The translations under genes and the position numbers were made by a program. The notes beneath the pieces are model-generated. The model ran no database searches. It saw only the letters and a list, made by a program, of their open reading frames with translations, and had not been told where the DNA came from. DNA of 64,000 bases from the NCBI GenBank assembly GCA_014773175.1, contig VXCM01000282.1:310001-374000 (forward strand). Direction: 5' to 3'. Each line of letters opens with the position of its first letter. Positions within the stretch are counted from its first letter, which is position 1. Positions 26,374-40,100 of the stretch are shown piece by piece. The DNA comes from Lucifuga dentata (lineage: Eukaryota > Chordata > Actinopteri > Ophidiiformes > Bythitidae).

Positions 26374-29300
26374 GATGGTGGACAATGGTCCCTATTTTTT
26401 TAAAACATAACAAACATAACAAAACAAACATAACCACCAATTTGCAGATTAAAGGTAATACATTTCCATTAAAAAAATTATATATATGTCAGAGTAATTT
26501 AGCTTAACTTTATCTTGCTTTGTCAATAGCAAATGTACTGACAGCATCATCGCATTTCTTTGTCATTTCTTAAATGAGTAAAAGTTTATATAAGCTAATT
26601 TTAATTTCCCTATAAAGTTGAGAGGAACTGGCAGGCTTCGTGCTTTTGACTGACATTTAACATGATAAAGTAAACACATGCTTGAATGAAACATACAAAC
26701 AAACCACTACGCGCTACTTAAAACATAATTCACTACATATTTTGCTGGTGTTTAATGTTTCCCATAAGTATAAAAATTGCCGTAATTATATTTAGCAATT
26801 ATATCTAATTGTTGCCATAGCTCACATAATCACATTTACACAGGGGCAATGTGTGTGTGTGCATGCGCATGTGCATGGATGTTTGCATGTACGAAGGTGT
26901 TTGTGTGTGTCATAACATGCACGCGTTTGCATATGTGTGTGTGTGTGTTGATATGCATTTGTGTAACTTTAGATCCACACGTGCTGTATGAGAATGTGTG
27001 AACATCTGTGGGCCTACGTTTACATAGCGTACTGTATGCGTGTGTGAGGCTAAGTATGTGCGCGCGAATGCATGGTGTTTCTACATGTGCACAAGACTTC
27101 AACAAGCAGTGTGTGTTTGGGAGGAATGTGGTGTGTGTGAAGATCACAGGCCTCTGAGCGTGCAGCACTGGTGCACTTAACATAGTTGTTCATCAGCGGC
27201 AGAGTGATACGCGGCTCTGCTTCCAGCACACGGAGGCGTTGCAACACATACACACAAAACTGAGCTGTCTGGCATAGTTTCCATTAGGACACACAGTGAG
27301 GAACTAACTAGAGGCAGGGACGGGGNTCCACCACTATTGTCATTTGAAACCTTCCTTCAGCCCGCCCACTGACGGTCTCTTGATACAGTATTAAAACCTT
27401 CTGCCATCATCAATCACTGTCAGGTCAAGCTACGTTATGTAAAACTCCTGTACAAAGAAGTTTTAGCAAACAGGTCGGTCACAAAAGAAACGCAATTACA
27501 GATAAAAAGACGTTTTACTGGAAAGACACTAAACTTCACAAACTCCACCAAAAGTAATTCCAATGTCCCCAGCTTGCTGCGTTACCTCCAGTAAGCCCGA
27601 ACGTGTAAAAAACGACTCTTTGAGAGGTTATTACGACCATTCCTCATCAGCTGACATCAATTGTTTTGACTCTGTCAGAAATCGAATGGAACCGTGCTCT
27701 TGGTGTCTCGCTAAGGTTAATGCTGCAGCTCCAGAACCAATTCAAAACATGGCTCTCAACCAAGGCATCGGCTGCACAGTTAAGTATTATCATATTCCCA
27801 GTGACACCACTCACCACTTAAAATGCAGAGTGAGTTTGGAAGTAATATGCTTGGCTGTGTTGGACAGAGATCATCTTGATACTGTGTAAAGATTGCAAAA
27901 GCACAGGGGACGCACAAAGAGCCTCTTAGATTGTATAACTTAATCACGCATGAAAGAAGGCAGTACAAAAACATTCAGGCCCCATTCAAAAGCCGCGTCC
28001 AAGTTTTGAGCCTCTTTGGGAATGATAGCATTGTTATTAAGCCAAGCTTTTATGAGCTTTGGCCCCTCGTGTTGATGATTGGATCCCTTTATAGCAGAAC
28101 GAATGCTGTTTGTTAATGACCTCTGCTTTCATTAGCATTAGCATGCTAGCACAGCGAGGCAACAAAATCTACAAAACAACGGGACTCGTCTTCTTTGGAG
28201 TCTTTTTTCAAAAAACACTGAAAAAAAAAAAAAAAAANAAAAAAAAAAAAAAAAAGTCCAGTGACTATTGTCTGTCGTCAGACTCCACTAAACAGCAGTT
28301 AAAAAAAGAAGAAGAAAAGAAGAAGACAATCATTCCTTGTGCTTGTTTTCAAATCCCATCCCAGGAACAGATGTTCATTCTGCTTGGTTGTACTGAGGAA
28401 GAGCACCAAATCGTGCTGTTTTCAGCCCAAATAACTCACGCGCAATTACTCTGCCGGGGATCTGTGTGCTTTGGCACGTTGCTGCGGTTCCCCTTTGTTT
28501 TCTTAATAATTAGCTGGTGTTTTCACAGGGGGTTTATGTGTATGTGGGCAAGCGAGCCTTTTCAAGGCTACTTAATCTACTCCCTCATCTGTATCTCTCC
28601 ATCTCTCACCCTTCCTTCATCTCTGCCGTAGCCTCTCTCCCTCTCTCTCTCTCCATCTCTTTCTGTCTCTCTCCTCCTGCCCATGTTCTCTCAGGTAAAA
28701 GAATATGAATTCAGGCATTTTTGCTGCAGCACTTGTTTGATCTGAGGATTGAAGTAAATGATAAAAAGTAGCGCTTGCTGGCGTTTTCCATCCGGCCGGT
28801 CGGTGTGTTCTAGACGGATCAGAGCAGCACTCATGGTTGATGCTGGCTGTGTTATTATACTGGCAAGGCCAATGATGTCACATTAACATTGAAGCAAAAT
28901 ACAAGCACAGAAGAGTGGAAAGTGTTTATATCACTACATCAAGTCTGATCACAAGAACAAATGCTAATGACAAAGACTTTATTTTGTATATTTCAAATGA
29001 GGTTGTCAGGAAAACAGCAATAATGTGTTTTTGTCATTTAAATCCACATTTGTGTCCCACAAATGCTAAATAAGATCAGTAGTGTTTTAATGGCTGTTTG
29101 CATCAAATCGTCATTAAATCTTTGTATTTATCTATTTTATATGCACACAGTTGTATTTTAGAAGCACATGAAACTACATGAAATATTCAGTTCACCAACA
29201 ACTTAGAAAGTTATAGTTTGGTTGACAAATCACTGAAAAGAGCCACGGCTCCTTTTTAATTTTTATTTTGAAAAAAACAAAACTCTGAGGGGTTTTTTCA

Positions 29301-30120
29301 GTGTTTGCTTGACATATTTTGAATATATAAACAGATGAAATATGTAATGGATGAAAAAAAATTCAGGTGGAAATGGGATTAGAACTATCTCCCTTTTCTC
29401 CTCATTTTTCATTATGGCCATTTCCACACAACTGCTTCATTTCTGTAAACTGTAATGAACAGTGTCCTCTCAGGCAGGAAACAATTTTCAGGTGTACACA
29501 TAAAATCCAAACTAAAATTGGTTTAAACCAATTTGTTATTTTTTTTAAACTGAGTATTTTTGATGCAAACTAGTAAAAACTGAAATAATGAAGAACATAA
29601 ACATATTTCCAAAACGAATACGGGCCAGAATTACACTGTGCTAACAGGTTTTTGTAGTTCAGACCACACCTCCTCCTGCATCTTGACCTAATGTGGCCAA
29701 CACACAAACAGTGTTAAACACACTTCCGCTGTAAACATGTCAATCAATGGCGGCTGTGTTTGACCAGTGATCGATATGTAGTGTGCGAGCCAATCTCATT
29801 GACGTTCCACCTGCTCAGCAACCTCCATTGCCTTGACCCCGATGGGATCTGTTCACATGACCCCTGTTAATTAAACCTTACTGAGGACACACGTGATAAA
29901 ACACACACACAGAGACACATAGTCACTTACACATGCAGCAGAAGCCCGAGTAAGCTGGCCTGCAAACACACACACAGTGTCCAGCTGGGCAGTCCCAGCT
30001 GGAATGCTAAATGCTAAAACATTGAATGTTCTGCTGGTGATTATAGCAAACAGCAAACATGCTAAGGTTGATTCTTTTCACAATTTCATTTGAACTCACA
30101 CACATACAACATGCAAGTAA

Positions 30121-30186
30121 GTAAGTAAAAGTTTATTTCTATAGCACCTTTCAAGACAGGCATCACAAAGTGCTTTACAAAAATGT
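30121..30186. repeat. probable dispersed fish repeat end
   Basis: The segment agtttatttctatagcacct followed by a 'cacaaagtgctttacaaaa' type stretch is a phrase I recognise from widespread fish repeat 3' ends. A weaker relative lies near 41,880-41,940. The boundaries and family are not determined. Confidence 0.45.
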
Positions 30187-31278
30187 CTGATGTCTGGTCT
30201 AAAGTCTAGAAGTCTGATCTAAACCAACAGTACTTGCATGTCTCTACATTCAGGCTGATTTTCATGGAGGTTTTAATAAAATGTCACTCTTGCAGTACCA
30301 ATGATGTCCACAAACTCTAACCATCTCTGACCTGCCCAGGCAGAAGATGCATGTGCCAGGCTGACATAACCAGCTGTCTCAAGGACAAAACTGCCGATAA
30401 ACTTCCATTCAAACATTTTAAACGTTGCTGACAGTGGAGAATATGGAACATATGCATGTGTACAATGGTCTGTGTAGGAGGGTCCTGTGTGATGCTGATA
30501 TTGCAAGGGTGAAGCTTGTGATCCCGTACCCATACAACACTGAATTACAGTGTCTACCAAAAGGCAGAATGTCTGCAAAGACACAGGGAAAAGGTGAAAA
30601 CTGGGGCAAACAATTCCACTGGATGGAAAACATTATGACTCTCTCAACTTGGCACAGACGAGTCCACCAAACCCTCAGTGCAAACATTTTGAAAATGAGC
30701 AGTTGTTGATGGATGGAAACACTGAAAACCACATAAATAATGTGCAAACAACACAGTTCAGGTGCATCTGCATTTGTGCAACTATAACTGAAGTCACAAG
30801 TTTAATTCTATCACATCAAACCCAAACAACCTCCCACAAATAACTCACAAGACTTCTCACAATGTCATTGAATTCGCCTTCCCCCTGCATGTGTGTATCA
30901 AAATACACAGTCCTACATGTACACTATGACCATGATTGTCACTAGAAATTAAATCAAAGGTGGAAATTTACTATCAAGTTAATTATTTTAACCAGCTCAT
31001 GCAAAAAAAAAAAAAAAAAANAAAAAAAAAAAAAAAAACACACATTTTCTAGGATGAGTAAAATTCTAAATTTCATCGAAAACATCTTTTCACCAAACGC
31101 TTATCCAAACTTGAATCAAAACGGTTTAATTGCCTAAACCCAAGACTTAATTTCTGCATGTGAAAAACAAAGGTCAAGTTTCTATCAATGTCACATAATC
31201 CTTCTGGGGAAAAGAATTATAATTTCCATATTATGCATGTCATAAACATGTTTCAGAATTCATTCTGTGTTCACAAAA

Positions 31279-31280
<2 letters not shown>

Positions 31281-31310
<30 letters not shown>
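31281..31310. repeat. (GT)n microsatellite
   Basis: Fifteen uninterrupted GT units. Confidence 0.95.
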
Positions 31311-31311
<1 letters not shown>

Positions 31312-32212
31312 GTTGCCACTACAGGTGAACCGTGCGACTCAACAAACACACACATCCATGCACACACACGTTTGCCTGGGCTGTGGATGAGGCTGTGGGA
31401 ACGGGGTCACACCTGCAGTTGCTGGCAGGGTGATAAACGATGTTGCTTTAAACTTTGGAGACCGTCATTTTTGGGAGCCGCTGTTTACCCTCCATTGAAG
31501 TATAATAGGGGCCTTTGAAGGCCGGAGCGCCGAGGACAGAGGCTGCCCTCTGTCTGGTGTTTTGAAAGGAGGAGAAACTGGCCCTCGATTAGCTAATGAC
31601 ACATTCTGCTTCGATTAGCCATAATAGACAGAGCGCTCCTCTGACGTTACGACTGGCATTTCCTCCTCTGGAAAGTTTCTCAGAGCTTTCAGCAGTCAGA
31701 TGAAATAAATCGCTTTGTACCACATTGTTGGCAAACGAGTTTTCTTCTGCTTGACAAGGCAACAAAGGCATGTCCTTCAGTTTTAACGATTCAAATATGA
31801 GAAAAACAAACACAAAACTTAAGATTTAGTAGAAAGGCACATTCATTTTTTACAAAATGTCTGGATCGTCTGTGGGGAAAAAGTGAGAAACTGTGTAAAA
31901 ACCCTCTTAGCCACAGGCGTAAAGAAACTATCTACATTTAATACAATGTTGAGATACTTGCACTTTGAGTATTTCAATTTTGTTACATCTGCCCTACTAC
32001 ATTTTGGAGAAAAATATTTTTCCACTTCATTTATGTGATGGTTGTATTTACTGGACATTAATATCTTAAAGTCAACATATTATAAACTGGTAAAATACTG
32101 CTGCTGTCAGGTAAAAACCTTGTATCTCAGGCCCATTTTAGCTCATTCCTTTAGATTTTAGAATGTACTATAGGAGCAGTCCCCAACTCACTTCAGTGTC
32201 TATCAGTCCCCA

Positions 32213-32812
32213 ACATACTTAAATATCCATACCGACCATTTTGCATGTTTGAGTCTAATATATTCCTTTTTCATACATGTAATGTTACTGACAATCATTT
32301 CCCAAAGCATACTACTGGAACAGTAAATAAATTTTTTTTTCCCAGACCACCATTGGTTTCAGTTCATTCTGGTACGCTATTAAAATCAACTTGTTGTTAC
32401 TTGAAAAGTTCTTGGAATAGGAAATCCTTCATCACGAACAACATGTGTACAGTATTCAGATTGTTTTTTGAAGTTACATAATTTTAGCATTTAAGAGCAC
32501 TAAAAAGCGTGGAGTGAATGTATGTCTCCACCGGAGAATATAGTCCCAAAAGAAGGCCTGCGTTTATCATAAAAATTAAACAACCATGATTTCATAAGGC
32601 TGCATAACTATTAGCAGGCGAAACATCGATATTTAAGGTGGGTGTATCGCTTGAATATTTGATTTTGAAAGTTGAAGAGATTTTACAAAATATCAGGAAA
32701 GCTGAAATATGGTTTTATCCTTTGGGAAATGATTGTCAGTAATGTAACGTATGAAAATTGCATATATTTAGATTCCAACATGCAAAACGGCCAGTATGTT
32801 CCTTTAAGTTAT
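32213..32812 (+). mobile_element. TIR non-autonomous DNA element, copy B
   Basis: The ends are inverted repeats: the left contains ccattttgcatgtttgagtc near 32,237 and the right contains its diverged complement (caacatgcaaaacggccagt) near 32,779-32,797. Inside are the mirrored ACTGACAATCATTTCCCAAAG at 32,288-32,308 and its complement near 32,722-32,742. The interior equals the reverse complement of copy A (20,985-21,617). No transposase is encoded. Confidence 0.82.
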
Positions 32813-33472
32813 CAATTCAATTATTACGTCAATACATAATTTTCATGATTTAAGCTTTTTTCAATTTGAGATGAAGTGTTGTTCACACTGTTAGGTGAGA
32901 AACCCTGTATCTCCAGTTTTGAAGACTGTCATTAATGATGTATTATGCACCAGATACATACAATTTAACTCTTTGACAAGGATCATTCTTGTATGTACAT
33001 TTACATTTTATACTTGATGACGTTTTACTAATAGTACTTACTTTTAGTTAAATAAAATTTTGATTGCAACACTTTTACTCATGACAGATAATTTTTTTAT
33101 TGTGGTATTAATACTTTAACTCAAGCAAAGGATTTGAGTACTTCTTCCACTCATGACTTTGTCCCAGTTTGAGCAGTTATTCTGCTCCTCTTGCTACCAG
33201 ACAGCATGTACTGTATGTGTACGCAAGATTGAGCTCTTCTTCTGCCCAAAAACCCTTAGCCGGTACTCGCTGTATCAGACACCAGAGCAGCCGCCTTTTC
33301 ATGCTACTTTGCAGAAATCATCGGTGGATCCTCTTACCAGCTCCCTTATCAGATGAGGCTGCTCCTCCTTATTTGTCTTTGAGGCCTGAAGCGATAAAGT
33401 GATGCAGGAATGACAGTCTAGACCAAAGCTGTCTCACTAAGCATTCCAAACCTCTTCCAAGAACCTCTGCCT

Positions 33473-33480
<8 letters not shown>

Positions 33481-33528
<48 letters not shown>
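33481..33528. repeat. (CA)n microsatellite
   Basis: About 24 uninterrupted CA units. Confidence 0.96.
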
Positions 33529-33532
<4 letters not shown>

Positions 33533-33689
33533 CTCAAATAAACACACCCAGGTATATACATACATTATCGCCAACGCAGATACAACAGCAAAATATTTAG
33601 AAATTCACATTCACATAGGACATTCATGCTCAAACACAACGCTCTACTCACCCACATACAAGGCTTGATTAATAAATTATGAACTCAGA

Positions 33690-33900
33690 GGTGGTGGTGC
33701 AGTTTTTTGTTTTCCAATATAATTTCCTTCCAACATGCTACAAAATCCTCTACAGGTGATATGACGTCATCTGAGGCCAAATGGGCTCCAACTAAAGCTT
33801 TTTTCAAGTTTGAGAAGAGGTGAAAGTCTGAGAGGGCTAAATCAGTTGAATGGGAGGGGGGAGTTGTGACCTAGTTCAAAGCCATAATCATTGGTAGGAG
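33690..33900 (-). mobile_element. mariner-like transposase fragment
   Basis: One minus-strand frame reads HSTDLALSDFHLFSNLKKA and continues GAHLASDDVISPVEDF. This corresponds to the mariner catalytic region usually written HSPDLAPSDFHLFPNLKK, which carries the third catalytic aspartate, followed by the C-terminal helix region. Only about 70 codons survive, with no inverted repeats recognised. A more decayed relative sits at 9,545-9,760. Confidence 0.78.
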
Positions 33901-36900
33901 CCAGAAAGTACAGAATCCCTGCACAGTGGCCTAGTTTGTCCATCCTGTACTACACACTCTTTGGTAATTCTGGAACTTATAATCATTGAGCTCAAATTGA
34001 ATGCAGGTGATATACAAAAGGACCTGGGTAATTATATAATTTCCCCAAAATAAATAAATAAATAAAATTAGAGCCATTCCTCACTTTCCAATGTTTCAGG
34101 CTCTGAACTTATCAATCAATCCACTTCAAGGGCGCACACAGGATCACATACACAAAAACACACTGGAGAAAAAAAACAGCCAATTGATGCCAATCCAAGC
34201 GTGAAGTAGCTACGTATTAGATCATGATTAGTCTGCATTGCATGCACTATGTAGAACTTTTTTTTTTTTTTCTGAGGTGAGGTTATTTATGGATTTACAT
34301 TTTCACTAAAGTGTTTCATATAAATCAAAGTTATGGATAGGTAAATTACTGTAGTGCGGAGCCACAAGCCAAGAAGCCTACATAAATTACAAGCTGCATT
34401 ATGGACTTCAGGAGGTAATTTGTTTAGTTTTGCTACTTTACAGTGTTTTTTTTTGTTTTGTTTTGTTTTTTTGGTCAGTCATTTTTCACAGTGAGTATTA
34501 TTTGCAGCTGAGTTTAAATGTATACTTTATAAATAAATACGTGTGCATCCACAGCTCATTTGAAAGGGGAAAGAGTACAAAAGCAGTCAACACTACACAT
34601 TCAAAGCAGTTTTCATTCATCAACAACAAAGATAATTTTTCATTCAGGAAAAAAAAAAAAACTTCCTCCTTTGAAATGAATTCACTTCCTCCAGCTAAAC
34701 ACCTCAGAGGCAAAGCTGCAACCATAACAAATGGATTTAAATAGCAACCATGCAGCAGCAATCTCCTCACAGCACAGAGCATTCTGCTAGTCATTCATCA
34801 CGCCACCACAACATAACACGGGACTTCCACAGCAATTACTTCTGTTATTAAACTCCCTGTATCGTTGTCGTTTTCTTGTGTGATAAGCATGATTACGCGG
34901 CTAATCTCCTCCTATCAGCTCTGGGGTCAAAGCAAAAGCAAACCTCAGCCTGCAGCTCAAGTCTGACCAGAAAACAGGCCAGTACTGCTGTCTTAGACTG
35001 CCCCCCTGTGGCTGCTTGGAGTAGTAACTTTTTTTTCTGGTCATGCTTTAAAATTATACAGTATATTCAACCTATGTGATTACATATTTATATATTAATA
35101 TGTATTTAGGCAGCCTTGAAGAAATTTTGAAAAAGTAATCTGCTTGTATTAGTCATTTATTATCTTGTTTCTTTCATAAAACAAGCTGCATATATGAGGC
35201 AAATTTAAAAGGTGCTTTCTCTTAAATCTTTGTTAATGTAAAGATAAAAATCAAAGACATAAAGAAATGAAGAGAAGCAGCTACGCTATGATCTTGACAA
35301 TTTATATTACAACTGATATGACAAGTGAAATGCAGATTCTGCAAACTGAGCTGTGACTGTCAGGAGGAAATCTCTCTTAGTTTGTACATTTGTTTTCTCT
35401 TTTATTTTTTTTTTTTTATTAGTTTGTACATTTACTGTACATGCTGTATAGTGCAGAACAGTCTGGTTCTCCAGAATAACAATATAGTGATCTACTTATG
35501 CCATTTCTTTTAGTCAGTGCCTCATAATGCACAGAACATTATTTTTAGTTTGATCCTGACATGTCAGCATTAATAGGACAAACATGCTTTCACTGCCGCA
35601 GACCAGATCAGTTGCTGCAGTTTCACTAAGAACTTAACATTCTCCTATTTATATCCCTTTTGCAGCTCAGTTCTTACATTAAATGCTTTGTTTCAGTGAG
35701 AATTATTGCATGATCCACTTATAAAGTCGATATGACTGTAGGGTGGCTGTTCAAAACTGCCTTACAATAAAATAGGCATGGGATGACTTTTTACATAGGT
35801 TAAAAGTAACACTAATGATTGGTTCAAATCTGTTTTATGTGCAGGATTTAAGCAATTCTGCCATCAGTTTCCCTCATTATTGCATTTTTTGTTTTTTTGG
35901 TGTTGGAAAAAGTAGCTGATGCTATCGCATGAGCAACTTTGAGAAAATAGCATCTCCAAAAGTCTTAAATGTAATGTAAATATTTAGCACCGCATATAAT
36001 CTGTGTGATTCTACTACAGTCTAGTCAGGACAGTATATGGACACACTCCTTCTTAACCCTCCTCGGCCGTATTATTCACATCATCGTAAAAGCTGCGGCC
36101 CTGCATCACTTTACTGTACCCAGAGCTACCGTTAGCCTCAGGCTCTCACATAAGGGCCTGCAGCTCCCCACACCACAGCAGCTGTAAAGCAAAGAGGAAG
36201 CAGAGATGAGAGGGGTTATTGATGTGCTATAAACCCTTCATTTTATCACAGGAGAAAGACAACTAGGTGTGCAGTTAGGAGGCCCAGTAACTGTCTGCTT
36301 GCAGGTGCCCCTCCAGTGAAGAAAGCCAAGACCAAACAGACATTTTCCATGAGCCCATTTTGCTATTTGTGGGCTCAAACTGTAATACACACAGAATTCA
36401 ATTTACGCTCAGAGCAGGCTTATGAGTACGTAGAAAAATGTTAACACCTAAGCCTCTGTTCACCATCAGTGTAACAATGGAAGTTGAAGGCACTGTTTTT
36501 AATTCTGGAACTTGCCTTGTTTTGAGATTGAATCATGAATCTATTAGATCCATTTCAACAGGACCAAGTTCACAAAGTTTTGTTTAGTGTAATGAATGTG
36601 TCAGTCATACTGTAAGTAAATACGGTTTCATTTCAAAGCTGTGACCATTAAAAGCAGCAAAATATGTTGGATTTTAACTCTCATGCACACAGTGAAAGTT
36701 CCAGAGGATTTCAAGAACAAGATTTCTATTTAGACTTAGACTCATTATCATACTCTACAGGTTGCTTGCAATCAAACCCATCCAAAACTATCCTGCAAAC
36801 CTGCACACTAGTAGGATAACATGCCTGCAGCTTTAGCTGCTGTACGGACAGGAAAGTGAGATTCAGAATCATGAACCTTTAATGAGACCCGGCCAGCTGC

Positions 36901-36984
36901 TCTCATCTTTTTCGTCTGGCTGCTTAATCTTCCTGAGACAACACACCCACCCTTTGTATTTCATCTTTCTGCTGAATCCACAAT

Positions 36985-36985
<1 letters not shown>

Positions 36986-37032
<47 letters not shown>

Positions 37033-37119
37033 CGTGTAACCACTGTGTAGGAATAGGGACAACAATTTGGTGACTGTGCAGGTAACCGAGTGTACATGAG
37101 AAACCTCTCCATACACGAG

Positions 37120-37160
<41 letters not shown>
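36986..37160. repeat. two (AC)n microsatellites in tandem
   Basis: About 23 AC units (36,986-37,031) and about 18 (37,125-37,160) are separated by roughly 90 bp of unique sequence. Confidence 0.95.
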
Positions 37161-37162
<2 letters not shown>

Positions 37163-40100
37163 GCAGCAGTCCTTACGGTGATCATCTGATCATGTGGTCA
37201 AGATTCTACCGTCATGGCCGTCACGCTGGAGGCTCAGACTGAAGGCATTCCTCTGGAAATTTATGTCCAAGCAGCTGTGCTCTTATCTGACTCTGTGTGG
37301 ACCCCAAATGCAACGCTGCCCCAGGAAATATTAGGGGAATCCAATCCATTATATACCTCTAACTCTGTGTGCGTGTGTCTGTAAGCCCTTTTTCTGTGCG
37401 TCTTTGTATGTCACTCAGCTTATGTAAGGGTGAGCATTAGTACTTTTCACAGTGTGCATGCATCTGCTCAGCTCCCTCTCTGTGTGTGACTGTGTTTGTG
37501 AACTTGTGTACTTGTGTTTGTGTACTTGTGTGTAAAGGGTTCAGAGATGCTCTTTGATAGGTGAATGGGTAATTTAACGGGTAGTCCTATAGCTTTATTA
37601 CATGGGAAACCCAGATCTCACATTGTGACGGTATGATAAATGAGGACTTCATCTCAACAAGTGTCTCTGCTTGCAACTCCGTGACATCATGGTGAACCGG
37701 CCTGCTGAATCATTCTTAATATGAATGTTGCATGTTTTAAATACTTACTTAGCCATTGAAAACACTTTCATCAGGACCAGTTTCATATTTCACATGCATA
37801 CAAGTACACAAATTCAAACCATTAACTTAGCAAAGTACAACCACAGACAAAAATGCAACTTCGGCCCAACTGAAGAGCCAGTTATTGATTAAAAAAAATT
37901 ACAATGTTCACCTGTAAAAACTGCCCAGCCAGATTTGAGTTTATAACCTCCCACTTCCAAGCTCAGTTCTCTAAACTGATTTTCTAAACTGATCATCCCT
38001 GATAGTTCATATAAGCTGGATGGATGGCAGGCCAACCATAACTGTATGAGTATTTCTGTGTCTTTTTTTTTTTTTTTTTTCNTTTTTTTTTTTTTTTTTT
38101 CCCTGTAGATTTAACACTTTGGCAGCAGTTGTAATGTAAACAATGACAACTCAATGAAGTGCGATGATGATGTGATGTGTTTAGCAAGGAGGGTTCAAGG
38201 CCTCACTCGGTGCATTGTTTCAGCATGGCGTCACTTTCTGTACTGCAAAAACCCCACTGGGATAGAGGAGGAGGGTGTGAGAGAGAGAAAGACAGAGAGA
38301 GAAAGAGAGAAATAGAGAAATTAAACAGCATGCATTCTGTGTTCCAAATGTTCCAGCATCTGAACCTGCAAAGTACCGAGTAACTACAGCATCAGATAAA
38401 TGTACTGTAGTACAGTGTCTCCCACGTGAAGTACAAGTACCTCAAAATTGTAGAATAATGAGGAAAGTGCATAATAATATTGCTGAAGTGCCATCATGAA
38501 CTTTCATAATGGGTAAAACTGTTGATTAGTTTTCTTCTGCAATAAAAAAAAAGCATTACAGTAGCAAATCTTGCCCATTAATATGGACGTTCTAGAACCA
38601 TCTAACCTTAAAAACAAACAAAAAAAGATGCCAGCAAAGTGTATAGCTCAATCTATACAGCTCAAAAAATGAAGGCAAGAAAAAAAATATCTGGTGGTCT
38701 GAACCTCAGTCTCACCTGAAAAAAGGTAATTAGTCCTAGGCCTGGGAGGTGAGAGTTAAATTAAATAAAACAGAATAAAAACACTGTTATCGTGATTAAT
38801 CAGCATGCGTCAAAGGCAGCGAGGTGAATAGGAAGCAGCAGAAATGAGTGTGTGGAATTTGTGGTGCGTCAGACAGAATAAAGCTGCTCAGTGTCTCTTT
38901 CACTCACTCATTCAAAGACAGTGAGTTCCCCCTGACCTTCAATAATTTGCCGTTTTCCCAGCAGCAGGTTCACGGTTTTAGAGTTTGTGGTGAGCGATTC
39001 CACTCCAAGTTTGTGAATCATAAAGCACCACCCAGGCACCAGATGACCTGCAAAAATACAGATGCTGAATTTTCTCCTTCCTAAAGACACAAACGCACAG
39101 TGCTGCATATAAACTTCATTGCAGTGAGGGTAAAAAGGTGTGGACTACTCCACCTTTATGACCTGTTCAAATGAGGATGTGTCTGAGCTTCATCAATATT
39201 TGCACATAAAAACATTAAGAAATGTAAAATTTGCTCCATACATCTCTAAAAGCCATTCTTTATTTCTACATGAGGCAAAAACGTTATGCAGCAGAATGTG
39301 TTGTTTTGCTGCCAGTTTCACCAGACAATCATGTGATTTATATGTGTTTAATGAAATGCTGTGCAAATTAATTATACTGTATCAAAGTCCATATTTCAAT
39401 GTGCATCAATATACAGAGACATTAGTAGTCCTGAACATAAAACGTAACTAATACACACACATTAAATCACATAAATGAGTAAAAATGAAATCTTTCATGA
39501 CTTTCCTTTGTTTTACTACTGTGTGTTGTAAAATTTTAGGATTTTTCCCAAGGCTTCCAGTTCTAAATTGGGGTACGACCATAACCTTCAAACTTTACCT
39601 CTTCCTGCTTAATGTTGTTTTTCTAACAAGATCAGCACTTTGGTTTCCCCTTGATTTGGGTTGAAAACCACAATCTAATGCAATCTGAGGACGAAGTCAA
39701 GTCAAAAATACATTCTGGTATGAGGAACCCCATGACACCCATGAGGACCTCCTCAATCCAACGATCTATCAGATTCTCTCCATTTCTTTGGAAGTTCATT
39801 TATTCAGAGTACAGAGCTTCATGCTTAATGTGATTGTAAATTGACTCTTTGAATCTGTAAACTCGACTTCTCCAGCACTCTAAGATGCTTAGAAAAAAAT
39901 GACAGCCAATATGTGAGTGCTATTTCAGCGTGATGTATAGTATAGTCAGCAGTAACTTAGTCCAGGTGTGTTTATAGCTTCTGTCCTGACTGACAACTTC
40001 ACTCAAATGACATGTTTTGCTCAAATATGATTTGCACAGTCAGTTCTCCCAGTAGGTCAAAGCAAACAAAGGGTAAGTTAGGCAAACTTTAAACTACTTA

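Larger units (their letters stand above)
26374..32212. other. gene-free interval with possible regulatory stretches
   Basis: No defensible exon. Long low-repeat segments at about 27,560-28,140 and 31,500-31,800 could be conserved regulatory DNA. The second carries two TCGATTAGC boxes at 31,585-31,593 and 31,611-31,619. There are poly-A/N junctions at 28,238 and 31,021, a bare N at 27,326, and (GT)n at 31,281-31,310. Confidence 0.45.

Noticed and set aside
25807..26410. Cys/Val-rich open frames over the TG repeats
   Set aside because: They are translations of (TG)n and duplicated assembly pieces and run through Ns.
28110..28631. 173-codon open frame on the plus strand
   Set aside because: It crosses a poly-A/N junction that encodes a Lys run; no domain on either side.
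30273..30747. Overlapping open frames on both strands
   Set aside because: About 100 codons each without a recognisable family; possibly an old unnamed repeat, but I cannot support a call.
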